Origin: Paramyrothecium sp. XJ0827
Taxonomy: Eukaryota; Ascomycota; Sordariomycetes; Hypocreales; Stachybotryaceae
Direction of reading: 5' to 3'
NCBI GenBank assembly: GCA_020881915.1
Contig: JAJFPB010000004.1
Coordinates: 5,518,001 to 5,582,000, forward strand
DNA length: 64,000 nucleotides
The notes beneath the pieces are model-generated. The model was not told where the DNA came from. It did no database searches and saw only the letters and a program-made list of their open reading frames with translations. This document shows, piece by piece, positions 21,890-34,057 of the stretch. Positions within the stretch are counted from its first letter, which is position 1. Each line of letters begins with the position of its first letter. Position numbers and translations under genes: made by a program.

Positions 21890-24652
21890 ATGACTCGGAA
21901 CGTGTCGACCTGTCTCTTGGCCCTCAGCGCCTTGTTCGTGGGCGTTGTCGCGGTCGCCCTCGGATCGCTGCGCACATACCTGGCCGAGAGACTTTTGGAA
22001 CGCGATCTAATCCCGCCTGCGTTCATGATCCCCCAGCCAATTGCAATAAATGTTGGAAATAACATTAAATACCTCGGCACATATGAGTCCGGCGTCGAAC
22101 ACTTCAGGAACATTTTCTACGCAGAGGATACGTCGAGTAGGAATCGCTTCAATCCACCGGTCCCGACCACACCGAAGCCGGGATCCGTAATCGATGCCAC
22201 GAGGGAGGGAGCATGGTGCCCGCAAGGCACCGGCGACATCTTTCCATTCACCAGCCCAGTAACCAACATCAGCGAGAACTGCCTGAGCCTACGAATTGCT
22301 CGTCCTGTCGGTACTAGGGCTAATGCGAAGTTACCGGTCATGGTGTGGATACATGGAGGTGAGTCGCTGCTATGCTTGCCAACTGACGCCCAGTCGCCTT
22401 GACGCTTTTACCAGGTGGTCATGCTTTAGGTTCAGGATCTGATCTCTTGTACACGCCCGATGGATTGATCAAGAAGGCCGTCGCTGATAAGCAACCGGTG
22501 ATCTGGGTGGCAATCAACTACCGTCTTGGATGTGAGTTTCGCCCCGAGTGAACATCTTGGCTTGAAACTCATCCATTAGTCTTTGGGTTCGCCACAAGCG
22601 ATGCGATTATCGAAGCGAAGCATGCCAACGCAGGTCTCCGCGATCAACGTGCGGCACTTCAGTGTAAGTCGTGATATGAATCATATCATTTTGTACAATA
22701 AGACTAACAACGTCGCCTTAGGGGTCCGCAACAACATCAAGCACTTTGGAGGTAATCCGCAGAAGGGTAAGCTGTCTTTTCCGCGCCGCAAAATGCCCAC
22801 TTATCAATCCAAATTACCGCCAGTAACTGCGATCGGTCAGAGTGTCGGTGCAAGCGACATTACGCTTCAGTTGACTGCTTTCAATGGAGAACGCGAGACA
22901 CTATTCCAGCAAGCCATGTACGGACCCTGCTCTGGCATATCTCGCACGAAAGGCTGACCTCATATAGCTTAATGTCCGGCGGTCCTGGGCTCAATTTCAA
23001 CACCGACTCAAAACTTGTTGCCGAAAATACTGCGGCCATCGCTAGGGAAGTAGGATGTGCTAGGGGGGACGGCCAGTCCTTTGAAACACTGGAGTGCTTG
23101 CGCCTCATACCGTACGAGACACTCACGAACCTCTCCGTTACCGCATCCCGCAAGGCGCGTCCACCTTTCGGCGAAGGGTTCTTCTTTCCAACTCTCGACA
23201 GTGACTTCCTTAGGGACCGCCCGTCGGAACTCGTACGTGCGGGCAAGATAGCCAAGGGTATCCGCATTCTTGCGTCATGGGTTACCAACGAAGGCGCTTG
23301 GTACGCTTCCCCCGCGACTCAGTCAGACAAGGACGTGCTGGGGACGTTTGGACTCTGGCTTTCCGGGCTTTCCGATGCGACGAACAAGAAGCTCCTCCAG
23401 CTATATCCTCGAAACGACTTCGAGCATCTCGTACGACCGGAATACGATGGGCAGATCTCGCCGCAGTATTATCGTGCAGCACATATTAACCGAGACCTTT
23501 GGTTCACATGCCCGGTCGTCGACTTCGCTTGGCAGTATGCCCGAAAGGGTGGCGTGGATCTATCCGACGTTCGCCTTGCAGAGCATAACTCAACACGCTT
23601 CACACCAGTCTTCGAATACATGGGCGTTCCCATGTGGCGCGTGTCTCATCTTAGTGATATCCCTTATGTATTGAATCTGCAAAACCTGCCTGGCGGCGCA
23701 GATAACTCAGCCCAAGCCCTTGCACTCGGCGCAATGATGTCAAGAAGTATTGTCCGATTTGTTACTTCTGGTGACCCTGTGTGACGACCGGGCCTGGACC
23801 TAAGTACAGGGTAGGTGGTTTTGCGGTTTATTATTTAATGTAGGGAATAGGATTCCCTTTCGAAGTAATGGATCACTTATTACTAGTCTATAAGACTTCT
23901 TCTCTAGAAGCTAGTTAAAGGATATCTCGGGGACTATATATTATTAATAGCTAGTAGGTTCTAATCTAGATATAATATATAGAACCTCCTATCTATATAT
24001 GTGGTTCCTTTTCCTGGAGTATATAAGAGGGTACTCCTTAGATCACAATATATAATGCTCCTAGGAGCATTGCAGAAGGTAATCCCTTCTAGTAGTACTT
24101 CTACACTCCTAGCCTTATTTATAGGAATCTTCTTCTATATAGGTCCCTATCCTTATTAGATATTATTCTATTTCTATCCTTTTATCCCTAGTCTCTTGCT
24201 CCTGGCCCTTCTTTTATACTAGTATCTGATGTAGGCTAGTACATTGGGGCTGGCCTATGGGTTATACTAGTAGTGCAGGAGCTAGCCTTTCTTGAGGCCA
24301 ATAGCCCGAGGCTGGTACGGCATTTATGTGTTATGTTATGTAACTTTCTACGGCTTAGTTATGACCTTGGGTCAGGTCGTGATACCCTGACGATAAAGGA
24401 GTGACCGGAAAAAACCGGTGGCTGCCTGCTTTTGGGAGGGCTAGCGCTAAGGAGCTTCGTCAGGCCACTTATCCGTCATCATTCTCAGTATGGCTTACGG
24501 GCGGTCCTCATGGGAATGGTCTAGTGACCGTGAGAGAACGTTCAAGCAAGCAGGATAGCACGCCGGCTCAGGACGCAATTCAGTGGGAAAAGTTAATTAA
24601 GCGTTGCGAATTTATTAATAGTGACCAGGTCAGGAGAGAGATAGGAATATAA
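21890..24652 (+). pseudogene. Type-B carboxylesterase/lipase, disrupted by a solo LTR
   Basis: Alpha/beta-hydrolase of the type-B carboxylesterase family. Exons are 21890-22358, 22415-22531, 22580-22663, 22722-22766, 22824-22917 and 22968-23779, resuming at 24390-24652. It starts with a hydrophobic signal or anchor. VMVWIHGGG and the nucleophile elbow GQSVG (canonical GESAG) are visible. A candidate acidic residue lies in NEG, and the catalytic His is in SHLSDIPYV. The last exon is split at codon GDP by an LTR (23780-24384). The remaining C-terminus (GGPHGNG and the typical RCEFINS end) is intact beyond it. Without the LTR and one TSD copy the exons sum to 1884 nt, an exact 628 codons. The interrupted gene stops inside the LTR (TGA at 23782-23784) and loses about 88 residues but keeps the triad, so residual activity is possible. 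Confidence 0.9.
23780..24384 (+). mobile_element. Solo LTR (family A) inserted in the esterase gene
   Basis: A 605-bp unit begins TGTGACGACC and ends GGTCGTGATA, nearly inverted ends. The final TGATA is a C-to-T version of TGACA seen at the end of another copy (59753). It is flanked by the 5-bp target duplication CCCTG (23775-23779 and 24385-24389). There is no internal domain, so it is a solo LTR. Its body shares blocks with 39710-40277 and 59549-59753. Confidence 0.92.
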
Positions 24653-25768
24653 GCTAGGGAGTACTTATATAATAATAAGGGGTTTACTTTATAGTAGAGG
24701 TAGATTTCTAGGTTTAGGTAGTAGAATTAGAAAAAAAGAAATATAAAAAAATAATAATAAAAATTAATAACTTCCTTAAGAAATCTTCTTTTTTATTATT
24801 ATTTTATTAAGGTAGAAAAATATAATATATATATATAATAAGTAGGCCATAAATCCCTTATTCTATATCTCAATTAATTAATTAAATAATTTACTATAAT
24901 TAGCTATAATAAACTTAATTAATAAAGCTAATATTAATCTTACTTTTTAGGCTCTTTAGAGGAACCTAAAATTAAGCCTATAATATACTATAGCTATCTA
25001 TAATATCCTCTATTAAATATTAACTTACTATTAGCAAGATATATCTTTAAATAAAATAAAATAAAGAACTCTTAGAAATATATTATTAAGTTTTTTTATT
25101 TAATAGCTAGCTCTAACCTTGGGTCAGGTCATGACATTTAAGTAATAATTCGACTTTTTAAAAATCTAAGAAAAATTGCTTTTAAGGTGCAATAAGGAAT
25201 AGGTCGCTCGCTTATTAATCACATTATAACATTACGGTCAGTGAAATGCCAACGAAATTTCACCGAATGGCAGTCGTCACCGTATCAAAGTAAAACGGAC
25301 GCAAGCGATACGCTTATACCTTGGCAATTAGCGCCTGGTGCTACCCAAAATGCACTCTCGGTCAGCGAATGTAATAAGGCTGAGACAGCGGTCGTCGATT
25401 GCGGTTGGATGGGAGAAAGAATTGCCTGCATCAAAATGGAGCTTGGGAGGAAAGACAGACAGCTTGTCCAATAGAAAGCTACGTGGGCTGAGACAGAGGT
25501 TACACCTAGGCCACCCTTGGCTCAGCTGTATAGCTTGGCAAGCATTCTGATCAGACTATTGGACAGATGAACATTGAAAGATCAGGTATTAGGGCGGCCC
25601 CCGGAGGCTTCATTTAGCTTACTTGGTAGCTTACCAGCCGCAGCCTCAGCTCGTTTCTGCTGGATGCAGGCTGCCTACATTCTTAGCCATGGCCAAATCT
25701 TCAATCCGTATTCATTCTTTGATGAAGATTATCATTTCTGTGCATAGAACCAGCTCTGCCTGACCATA
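24653..25768. other. AT-rich RIP-affected spacer with an LTR-end fragment
   Basis: 24660-25140 is extremely AT-rich and ends in ACCTTGGGTCAGGTCATGAC (near 25117-25136), the terminal motif of family-A LTRs, so it is a mutated LTR or element end. From 25140 to 25768 composition is normal but no gene is recognised. Confidence 0.6.
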
Positions 25769-27628
25769 ATGCAATCACATCAACTTTGGCCTCGATCATT
25801 GCTGCTCTTGCACGGTCTCTTGCTACTGGCTCGGGTGCAAGGGTCCAATCTGCCCGCGCGACAAGTCGATTATGATCCGATCCCAGACTGGCAGCGTCAG
25901 CGAGCGCGGGAGGCCAGTTTGTCCCCCACTGTAACTCGAGCTCAAACATTATGCTAATTACTGGAAGTCGTCGTACTTGGCAATTACCTCTATTTGAACG
26001 GAGGCGAGGTTGCATCTGGGTATATGGATCAGAAAAGCATTCAAAGTGAGAAGTTCCCCGCCCAGCTTGAAGAAGATTCTTAAACTAGGTCCATCAGTCA
26101 ACGGCACGTATTCAATTCCTCTCAACATACCGTGGGACAATTCCAGTATTCGCTTCAAGCACGTGCATCAAGATTGGCCTTTGTCCAAAAACCATGCGAC
26201 ATTGTGGGCTGATCCCATATCGAAAGTCATCTATAGATGGGGCGGCGAGCTTCCACTTGACACTCCAGTGGATGAACACGACATAAGTCTGCTGGAGTTC
26301 ACGCCCGATAACGAAGGTGGTGGCACCTGGTCCAACACGTCCAACCTTGAAGGCTCGGCCGACGTTCATCAAACGATGGGAGCAAGTAGTATCGTATGTG
26401 GTGGCTTCGGTATAGCAATTGGTGGCGTCGGGAAGTCAGCATCCGATCCAAGGTTTGGAGGGCCGATCGCGGTTCCGGGAATGGCTACATATGATATGGC
26501 TACCTTGAGCTGGTATAACAGATCCATCGAGCCTATGAACCCGTCTCATGGCACGCTCATATATGGGCAAGCCGTATGCGCTACTGGTTTCAGACGAGCG
26601 AGTCTTCTCGTGACGCTTGGAGGGACTGAAACCCCACCGCATACGATTGCAGAGGACCAGCGCTTGTTGCGTAGCTTCAGGAACATCACGTTGTACGATC
26701 CTGCGAATGACGAATGGCTTTGGCAGCCCGCCTCCGGCGCCGGTGGCGACATTCCAGCGCCCCGCGATTTCTTCTGCGCCGTGGGAGTACGAGGGCCGGA
26801 TAGCTACGAAATGTCAGTCTCCCTAACCTCACTGATAGATGCTTTTCTCAGTCAGCTGATTTCTCTTGGTTTAGATTCCTGTACGGTGGCCGAGGCCGAA
26901 ACAATGATGGCCATGTCGTTTATAATGAAATGTGGGTGCTATCTTTGCCTGCCTTTCGATGGTTTCGCATCGATGTGAACGCGCCTTATCGAATGTTTCA
27001 TGCCTGTGCTGTTGCAGGCCAGCGCCAGATGATTGTGTCCGGAGGCGTGATCTGGCCTGGTCAATGGAATAGAGATGAATGGAGCAACTCAATAGGTGTA
27101 TTCGATCTGTCGACTCTGAGTTGGGCATCAAGTTATGACCCCGTGGCAGCTGGATATCATCCTCCAGCCATAGTGCAGGCCTGGTATGACAGGTAATTTT
27201 GCTTATGACTCATGAAGCGACGCTTAGCTAACAAGTATTAGTAAGGCAAGCGTAGTCGACTGGAGTAGTGACTCAGTCAGGGATGCCTTTAAGCAGGGTG
27301 AGTGATCTTCCATTAACAAAATTGGCAGGCTAATTCATGCGCAGGTACACCCATGCCCTCTCCGGAAGTTCCCTCTCAGCCTTCCCCTTCTACTCCAGTC
27401 GGGACCATAGTAGGCGGAGTGGTTGGCGGAGTCATCGTCCTTGCAATTATGGTCGTTGCATGGTGCTTCGTCCGTCGGAAGAAGCGGTCGCAGGCTCTAG
27501 TGTATGACAATGCACCCAATCAGGCTGATACTTCAGAAATGCCGAAATATGATCCACCTGTCGCTGAGCTGCATGAAGCGTCACGGTCTGAACTTGGAAC
27601 TCAACAACGAGTGGAGCTGCAGGCTTGA
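25769..27628 (+). CDS. Kelch-repeat (galactose-oxidase-like propeller) membrane protein
   Basis: A signal peptide (residues 1-25, LLLLHGLLLLARVQG) is followed by a kelch-type beta-propeller and, at the end, a Pro/Ser-rich stalk, one TM helix (VGGVVGGVIVLAIMVVAWCF) and a cytosolic RRKKR tail. Exons: first from 25769; one ending 26045; 26089-26812; 26875-27192; 27242-27297; 27345-27628. Kelch traits are LGNYLYLNGGEV, VIYRWGG, LYGGRGRNNDG with MWVLSLPAFRWF, and IVSGGV. All later junctions are in phase. The first junction (between about 25930 and 25970) did not resolve cleanly: the obvious donor GTAACT and acceptor GGAAG are out of phase. That could be a small defect or an unseen exon. Function is unknown. 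Such proteins are cell-surface or cell-wall associated in fungi. Confidence 0.8.
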
Positions 27629-28060
27629 TGGATGACTAGCCTGCACATCAACAATAGATTAATTTGATGAAAGGAGATCAGGGAAATGAACCAATGTTTG
27701 CATTAATTAGTTAACTACAAGATATAAGATAGGAAGAATTTCATACCGGCAGTGTTATAAGCAAAGAACACAAATCATGGGCAAGAAAGCGAGGCTAAGG
27801 TTGACCTTGCCTCGTCGATTGCTTCAATAAAGAAACTTGGAGATTGGCTGTACTTTGATGCTTGAGCTATGTCTTCTCCTCACTATGCGGCTAATATTCC
27901 CAAGGCATGATCCCTTTTTAAATAAGGAGTTATATTTAGCATTCCTTAGTTAAGTATAAATTGTTTGAGAAATAAGACTTATAATAGTATAGACTAATAT
28001 ACTCTTGATCTAATTAGATAGGACAGGTAATTTCCTATCCTATAAGCTAGGCTTAATAAT
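27629..28060. other. Non-coding spacer, increasingly AT-rich
   Basis: 3' flank of the kelch gene grading into RIP-affected sequence. Nothing is recognised. Confidence 0.5.
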
Positions 28061-28709
28061 TGTGATAATTAAGGGTAGCCTTATACTAGAAGATATAGGG
28101 TAACTAAGGATTATTAGGGTTCATTTATCCTTAGATAGAATAATAGGAAAGTATCTAAAGTATATAAGGGGTTATTACTAGTCTATAAGAGAATAGTATA
28201 ATAAAGATTATCTTAGGGACTATATATTATTAATAGCTAGTAGTCTCCTATCTATCCTAAGGTAAAATCCTCCTATTTATATACTTATTATAATTACTTT
28301 ATTAAGATAATTACTAGTATACTTAGTTTAATATACTTAGTTATAATATATAAGTATATATATATAATTAGCCCTTTTCTTACTTAGTATTATATAGGAA
28401 TTTACCTATATTCTTAGTTCTAAAGTAGTTAGGTACTAGTCCCTTTTCTACCTTACTAAGTAGGGACTATATTCTACTAAATCCCTAGGATAGTAGCTAT
28501 ATTATACCTAATATATTCCCTAGTTATCTATCTAAACCTCTAGCTATATTAGTCCTATATAACTATATCCTTAGTAAGAACTAATATATATTTAAGTTAT
28601 GGTCTACTGATTGGTTTATCTAGCTTTTCTATGTAGTATCTATTATAACTAGTATAGATTATATTTATTTTATACTGGCTTAGTTACGGGGTTAGTGTAG
28701 GTTGTAATA
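28061..28709 (+). mobile_element. Solo LTR, family B (Gypsy LTR)
   Basis: A 649-bp unit begins TGTGATAATTAAGGG and ends GGTTGTAATA, flanked by the 5-bp duplication ATAAT (28056-28060 and 28710-28714). It matches the LTRs of the Gypsy element at 43421-51404 and the copy at 40405-41054. It is the least mutated copy of the family in the window. Confidence 0.9.
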
Positions 28710-28761
28710 ATAATGGCTTTAGTGTGATTCTAAAATAGGCGGGACCTCTCTATGTAATAAT

Positions 28762-28965
28762 TAGGGGTGATCTTATATTGAAGGGTATAGGGTAACTAAG
28801 GATTAAGGGGTACTTTATTCTTAATCTTTTATTTATTTTAAGATAAAATCCTTTTATTTATATATTTATTATAATTATTTTATTAAAGTAATTAGTAATA
28901 TACTTAGTTTAATATACTTAATTATAGTATATAAGTATATATAATATATATATATATAGTAAATA
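28762..28965 (+). repeat. Truncated family-B LTR-like sequence
   Basis: Starts GTAATAATTAGGGGTGATCT and repeats the first part of the family-B LTR (GGGTAACTAAGGATTA, later TAGTTTAATATACTTA), with an internal deletion and no recognisable end. Confidence 0.65.
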
Positions 28966-29209
28966 TCCTATAAATTCTAATTCTTAAGATAGGAACCTTA
29001 ATTAAAATACTATATATTATTTAATTAATTAAAACTAATTACTATACTCTTCTCTAGAGATCTTTACTTCTACCTTATTAAGAAATCTATTAAGATAACT
29101 AAATTTAAGAATCTTAAATAGGGACCTAGATATAATAAAAATAATTTAATAGGGAGATCTAATACCTAGAATCTTAGATATAATAATAATAAAGTTAATA
29201 ATAAAGATA

Positions 29210-31066
29210 ACGTACATGATAAGCGAGTGCACCAACCAAGCGAGTGCACCAAAAATTCACACCATTAAAATAGAACATTACTTAAAATCACTACAAAACA
29301 TCTAATCAATTAAAATTAATCACTATCGTCTTCTTCAGATACTAACACAACTATCTGACATGTTCTTGAATTATGTCCGGTATTTCCACAGGTTCTACAG
29401 CGCCTTTCTCTCGCCAGTGCTGACCTCCCTCGACCACCACTTCTCAACAATCCAGCCATTATCTGCGCATCAACGTCTTTCTGATCAATCTCATCCCTTC
29501 CCTCACCTATAGTCATCTTCCCTCCATTCTGTAGCCGGGTTCTTTTTGCCCTACGCCGCTTGCTAAGAGTCTCATTTGCCTGTCGAAGGATCTGGTTCTC
29601 AGACTTTAATAATGCTATTTGATGCATTATCGCCTTCGTTCCCTTAGAAAATGACTTAAGCGCATCAACAATAGATGCTGGGGAGCTTCCTGGTGCCTTC
29701 TGATTCGTCTTTCAAGGTATTCAGATTGAGAGGTAGCCTCAAGGACCGTCTTTGGCGTCTTGGGCACCCAAGGGTCGGGGAGGCCGGCCTCCTCCTCAAT
29801 CGGTGTTGGAGTTCGTACCTGCACATCAAGCTTCGATATGACACTTTCTGGGTCTAAAGGAACAAGCCCGGCCCCTCTAAAACCCCCTTTGATATTAATT
29901 TCTATTATGGCGGCTTGGTGGGCGGCGTAAAATGCCAGAAAGAACTCAGTCTTAGAAACGTGGGTTATAGAGCACCTGATCAGATGCTCTATTTCTCGAC
30001 CGTATGCCTTTTTGAGTGGCCCAAAGCACCCGACATCAAGAGGCTGAAGTAGGTGAGACGAATGAGGCGGCATACACAGCGTAATGATATGGTTATCTTC
30101 ACAATATTTCTCAAAGTCAACCGAGTGGTGACTTCCATGCCCATCGAGGATCAGAAGACGATAGCGACCGGTTGATCGGGCCTTGGTATGCCGGTCAAAG
30201 TGTTTTAGCCACTCAAGGCCGGTCTCATTGTCGGTCCAACCATTTTGAGTTGTCGCAATAGCCCAGTCGCCCGGAAGGTTGCTTTCCTGGTACCAGCTTG
30301 CGAGGTGATATTGGCCCGCGACCACGATGAACGGCGCGATCGCCCAGCCTTCGGCATTAATCGCCTGAATGACTGTAACCCATTCCCGGTTTCCAGGCTG
30401 GACTGATTTCGGGTTTCCACGCCTATCTGCACCTGTGACGACCATTCCGCTTGCAATTATGCCCATCATAAAGCCGGTCTCATCAAAGTTGTAGATATCG
30501 GCTAGGTCGATGCCATATTTCGCGATTGTGTTCTCCACGAGCCGGAACCAATTGCGAATAATGGTTGGATCTTCGCATTTAGCCCTCTGATAGTCATATT
30601 TACGAAAAAACGCGTCTTGAGCTCTGGTTGTCGCCTGACGAAGTTGGAAGCCCAGCGCTTGCCGACAGGTGACGCGTCGCGGTCAGCGAGCAGTCGGTTG
30701 GCCATTTCTTCAACACCACGCAGTCGCGGGGAAATCCTCGCGAATCCAGGTCGAGAATGAACTGGACAATAATCTGCTCCTCTAGATCGGATAGTCTCCG
30801 TGAGTTGGGGATGGTATCGCGCCGAGACTGGATGCCCCTCTGTCGGCGACGAAGGGCATAATAATCCACCTGGTATAATCTTGCGGCGGGTCGTAGACCC
30901 AGTTTCGGGTCATTTTGAAGGGCCCGAAGAGCGAGAAGCATATTAGCTTCATTATTTGATTGTGACATATTTGGTGGTTGAGAAATAGTTGATTAGATGT
31001 AAAGAGGAGAGATTGAGTAATTTTTGGTGCACTCGCTTGGTTGGTGCACTCGCTTATCATGTACGT
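29210..31066 (-). mobile_element. Fot1/pogo-type DNA transposon, complete ends
   Basis: An 1857-bp element with perfect 48-bp terminal inverted repeats (29210-29257 and 31019-31066). Each contains two copies of AAGCGAGTGCACCAA. It is flanked by TA (29208-29209 and 31067-31068), the Tc1/mariner/pogo target duplication. Base composition is ordinary, with no RIP, although it sits in RIP-mutated DNA. It therefore arrived after RIP of the surroundings, or escaped RIP as a single copy. Confidence 0.95.
29316..30968 (-). pseudogene. Fot1/pogo transposase with three one-base frameshifts
   Basis: The N-terminus (from 30968) holds a Psq-type HTH and then a Tc5/CENP-B-like HTH. The DDE_1 catalytic core shows NFDETGFMMG, LLILDGHGSHHS and LLQPLDVGCFGPLKK, with all three Asp present. 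The C-terminus has a basic helix and a CCHC knuckle (CRTCGNTGHNSRTC) and ends at 29316. Three breaks separate the frames. Each needs one added base in a homopolymer: C-run near 30731, T-run near 30605, G-run near 29687. Otherwise the protein looks complete. Either the gene is freshly dead or the assembly undercalls homopolymers. Confidence 0.92.
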
Positions 31067-32292
31067 TATTTATAATATAATATATTATAAGTACTTATAA
31101 GACTTAAGCTATTATTCTAATATATAGGAACTTAATAGAGCTATTAAGATATTACTATATTACTAGGATCTAAATAAACCTTATAGCTATAACTATAGTA
31201 ATACTAGTAGTAAAGCTAAAGTTAATATAAGTTTCTATAGTAATATATATTACCTAGCCTTAATAAGATTAAATTAAACTATAGTAATAAAGTTATTTAT
31301 CTAAAGAATAATAATATAAAAATCTACTTATACTTTACTTATTATAATTAAAATCTCTTACTATTTATTACTAATATTAATAATAGTAGAAGAGACCTAC
31401 TATAATAACTAATCCTTAAGATATTTCTTAAGAAGCTAGAATTTACTTTAAAGTATATAAATAAGAACCCTTAAAGATTATAAGCTTTTAAATTATTTCT
31501 ATATACTAATAAAGTTAGAAAACTAAAATTATAGCTAAAGGAGATATTAAAAATAGCTTAATTATTAATAAGATCTAGTAGCTATAGAAAAGTACTACTA
31601 ATTTAGTTAAGTAGTAGGAACTAAATTATATTTAAGATATAGCTAATTAATATAAGAGAAGAAAGCCTAATTTATTAGGGCAGGAAAACACATACCACAC
31701 CCAGATACTTAATAATTATAGTATTTTTTTTAAGGTAAAAGCCTTAAAGACTAAATCTTAAGTATTTTATATCTAAATTACTATAAAGAAGATTTAAATT
31801 ACTAGATCTTTTAGTTAGCTCTTAGAATTAGGCTTTAAAAACTTAAATTAAATATAAAATAGAAAATAATAATTCTTAGTACTTAGTTTAAACTTCTTCC
31901 TTTAAGGTAGTTCTTATAAATGATTTTACTAGCTATAGGGTAGCTAATAAAATCTATCACGAAAATCCTAGCCTAATACACTAATAAGACTAAGAGGAAG
32001 ATATTTAATAGATTAAATAAGAGATTTAAAAAGATATAAGACTAAATACTAGAGTTAGAATATTAGGCCTTAAGCTGGAGTCCCTGAAGCTCTTGCTATT
32101 ATAGGAGATAGTTAGGCAAATCTAATTTATTCTAATTAATGATGGCTATTCCTAAGTTCTTGTTATATAATAATATGTATTATCTAAAGTCCGTACAAGC
32201 CACTATGGGCAGTTAAGCTGATCACGTGACTTATCACGTGATCTCAGCAACAGTAGCAATGACAGGTCTTTTATCCTCAGTACCCAGGAGGA

Positions 32293-33109
32293 ACCGACGG
32301 ACCCATACTATATATCCCATGTACAGCATTAGTATTAGTCTATTTCACACTACCTTGTTTCGGTCATTTTTTCCGGAGAGTGTTAAAGCAATAGGTTGCA
32401 TTATTTAGGAAGGACCATGTTCGAAGGAATATGAGTAATTGCTGCCTCAGGCAGAAGCAATAGAAATATACGAAGCGTGATACTGAGCGCGACACAAAAT
32501 ACTGTGTGGAGAAGTTGTGGACCTACAATTTTCCATTGATAATGAAGTTCTAGGACGCAAAGGCTGACATTCATTTCGGTCCCTACTGTATGATATGACA
32601 ACCGATACTGTGGTTGTCTTTGCTTGATAGTGGGTTGGTTAAAATCGCGGAAATGGTTCAATTAACACCTAGCACTCGGAAGATGAATGTCACGGCCAGC
32701 GACATGTCAGCAATGCGGGTTTGTGGTTAGTTGGTCATGAGCGTCTTGATACAAGAGTGTGCTGGTGTGATCATGGAACTGTTGGTGATGATGGAATCAC
32801 GGAGCGGAACGTTACATGTCACAGTCGCAATCAAAATTCACCAGTGTTTTGGCTTACCCCTCGCTTCCAGAATGTTATCAAGATTGACATTGATCCCGCA
32901 GTGATGAGTGGCATTCCTTTCCTGGGGTCTCGTGTCACCAACAAGACAAATGTTGCGAATGAGCATATTGCATAAGAGGGACTTGAAGCACAGTGCAAAG
33001 AAACCCAGGTATTTCCACGTAGGGAACGTCAAGGAGTTGGCTCTACATGGTGTAAAAGAATATGCCCAACAAAGTATGCCCAGCTCCAATCCATATCCCG
33101 CCTTCTAGG
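32293..33109. other. Non-coding stretch
   Basis: Normal base composition, short overlapping frames on both strands, no recognised gene. Confidence 0.5.
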
Positions 33110-34057
33110 TACGAGACACGGCTATGAATCTGGCGGGCAATTCTGCTTTCACGTACATGCCCCAGCCTTTCAGGTCCCCATCTATATCCAGCCTCCTAGA
33201 GACTTTCTCCACATCGAAAGTCCACAGGACCTTGGCTAGAATAATCTACTTTGCCCCATGCAATTCCCTTCCTGTACACATTCTCGAGCCCTGGCTTAAC
33301 CTTTGGAATCCTCCAAGATTATCCTTCCTGAATTGTTTATCATAGCGAGTATCATCCTGCAATAGCTAGCGCTCGGGTCGAAACGAAAGGGGTCGATGAA
33401 AATTTCGAGGGCTGCGGGCGGGAGCGAATGGGCTTGACAGATGACCTATTTTCTCCACCAGAAATGTATAGTTAGTGATGAATAGAGAGCCTTCTACTGC
33501 CCTTTAGGGATAAAGATGCCATCCATATTAGCCCCTGAACTTATTACCGGCTACCTCGTGATTAATAAAGGTATCAACCGAAGAGATTCCTTCAAACAGG
33601 CTGTCAGGTAGGGTAATGTTGCAGTAACCTCCGGCGTTACCTCATTATAGCTCCCAAAAAGCTATTCGGATATTATCTTAGAGATAAGCATTATTTCGGG
33701 AGTTTCCAAGAGGTAATATAAAGTAAGGTAAAGCCACATGCACGGCGGCTCGTATCCAGCGAGAAGAAGCTGTCCAGCGACTTGCTCCAGACGTCTCATC
33801 TCCTCGATCTTAGGGAGCTCCCGGTGTTCTGGAACAATTTGCTCGAAAAATTCCAGCTGCTCAATAGCCCCTTTTCTTATGATGCGCTGTTCCAGTTGAT
33901 AACGGCCATGTCTCCTGATCGCGGCATGAGACTTTAATGATGTGAGTAAAGGAATAGGTATTTTAGCGGAGACAATAAAGGAAACCTCCACAACAACTGA
34001 ATTATGACTACTGCCTCGTTGAAGCCAGTTAGCAGAGCAATATGATGGAGTTGTCAC
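33110..34057 (-). pseudogene. Cytochrome P450 remnant (C-terminal half)
   Basis: The minus strand shows P450 landmarks in order but in broken frames. The I-helix region is EQVAGQLLLAGYEPPCMWLY (about 33730-33810). Next come the ExxR helix TACLKESLRLIP, the meander IDPFRFDP (about 33380), and a haem loop SQGSRMCTGRE (about 33270) that retains Cys. TAG follows in GAK*IILAKVLW. The I-helix lacks the usual Thr. Several stops are present. It is unrelated in detail to the intact P450 at 6017-7793. Its N-terminal half was not found. Confidence 0.82.

Larger units (their letters stand above)
29079..32292 (+). mobile_element. Non-coding repeat C, copy 1, split by a Fot1 element
   Basis: The ends match copies at 42667 and 55640: it starts TAAGAAATCTATTAAG and ends CCCAGGAGGA. 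It is interrupted at 29210-31066 by the Fot1-like transposon. No target duplication is visible for this copy. The last 150 bp are less RIP-mutated than in the other copies and preserve an inverted repeat GATCACGTGA/TCACGTGATC (32220-32244). Even without the Fot1 element this copy is slightly longer than the others. Confidence 0.75.
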
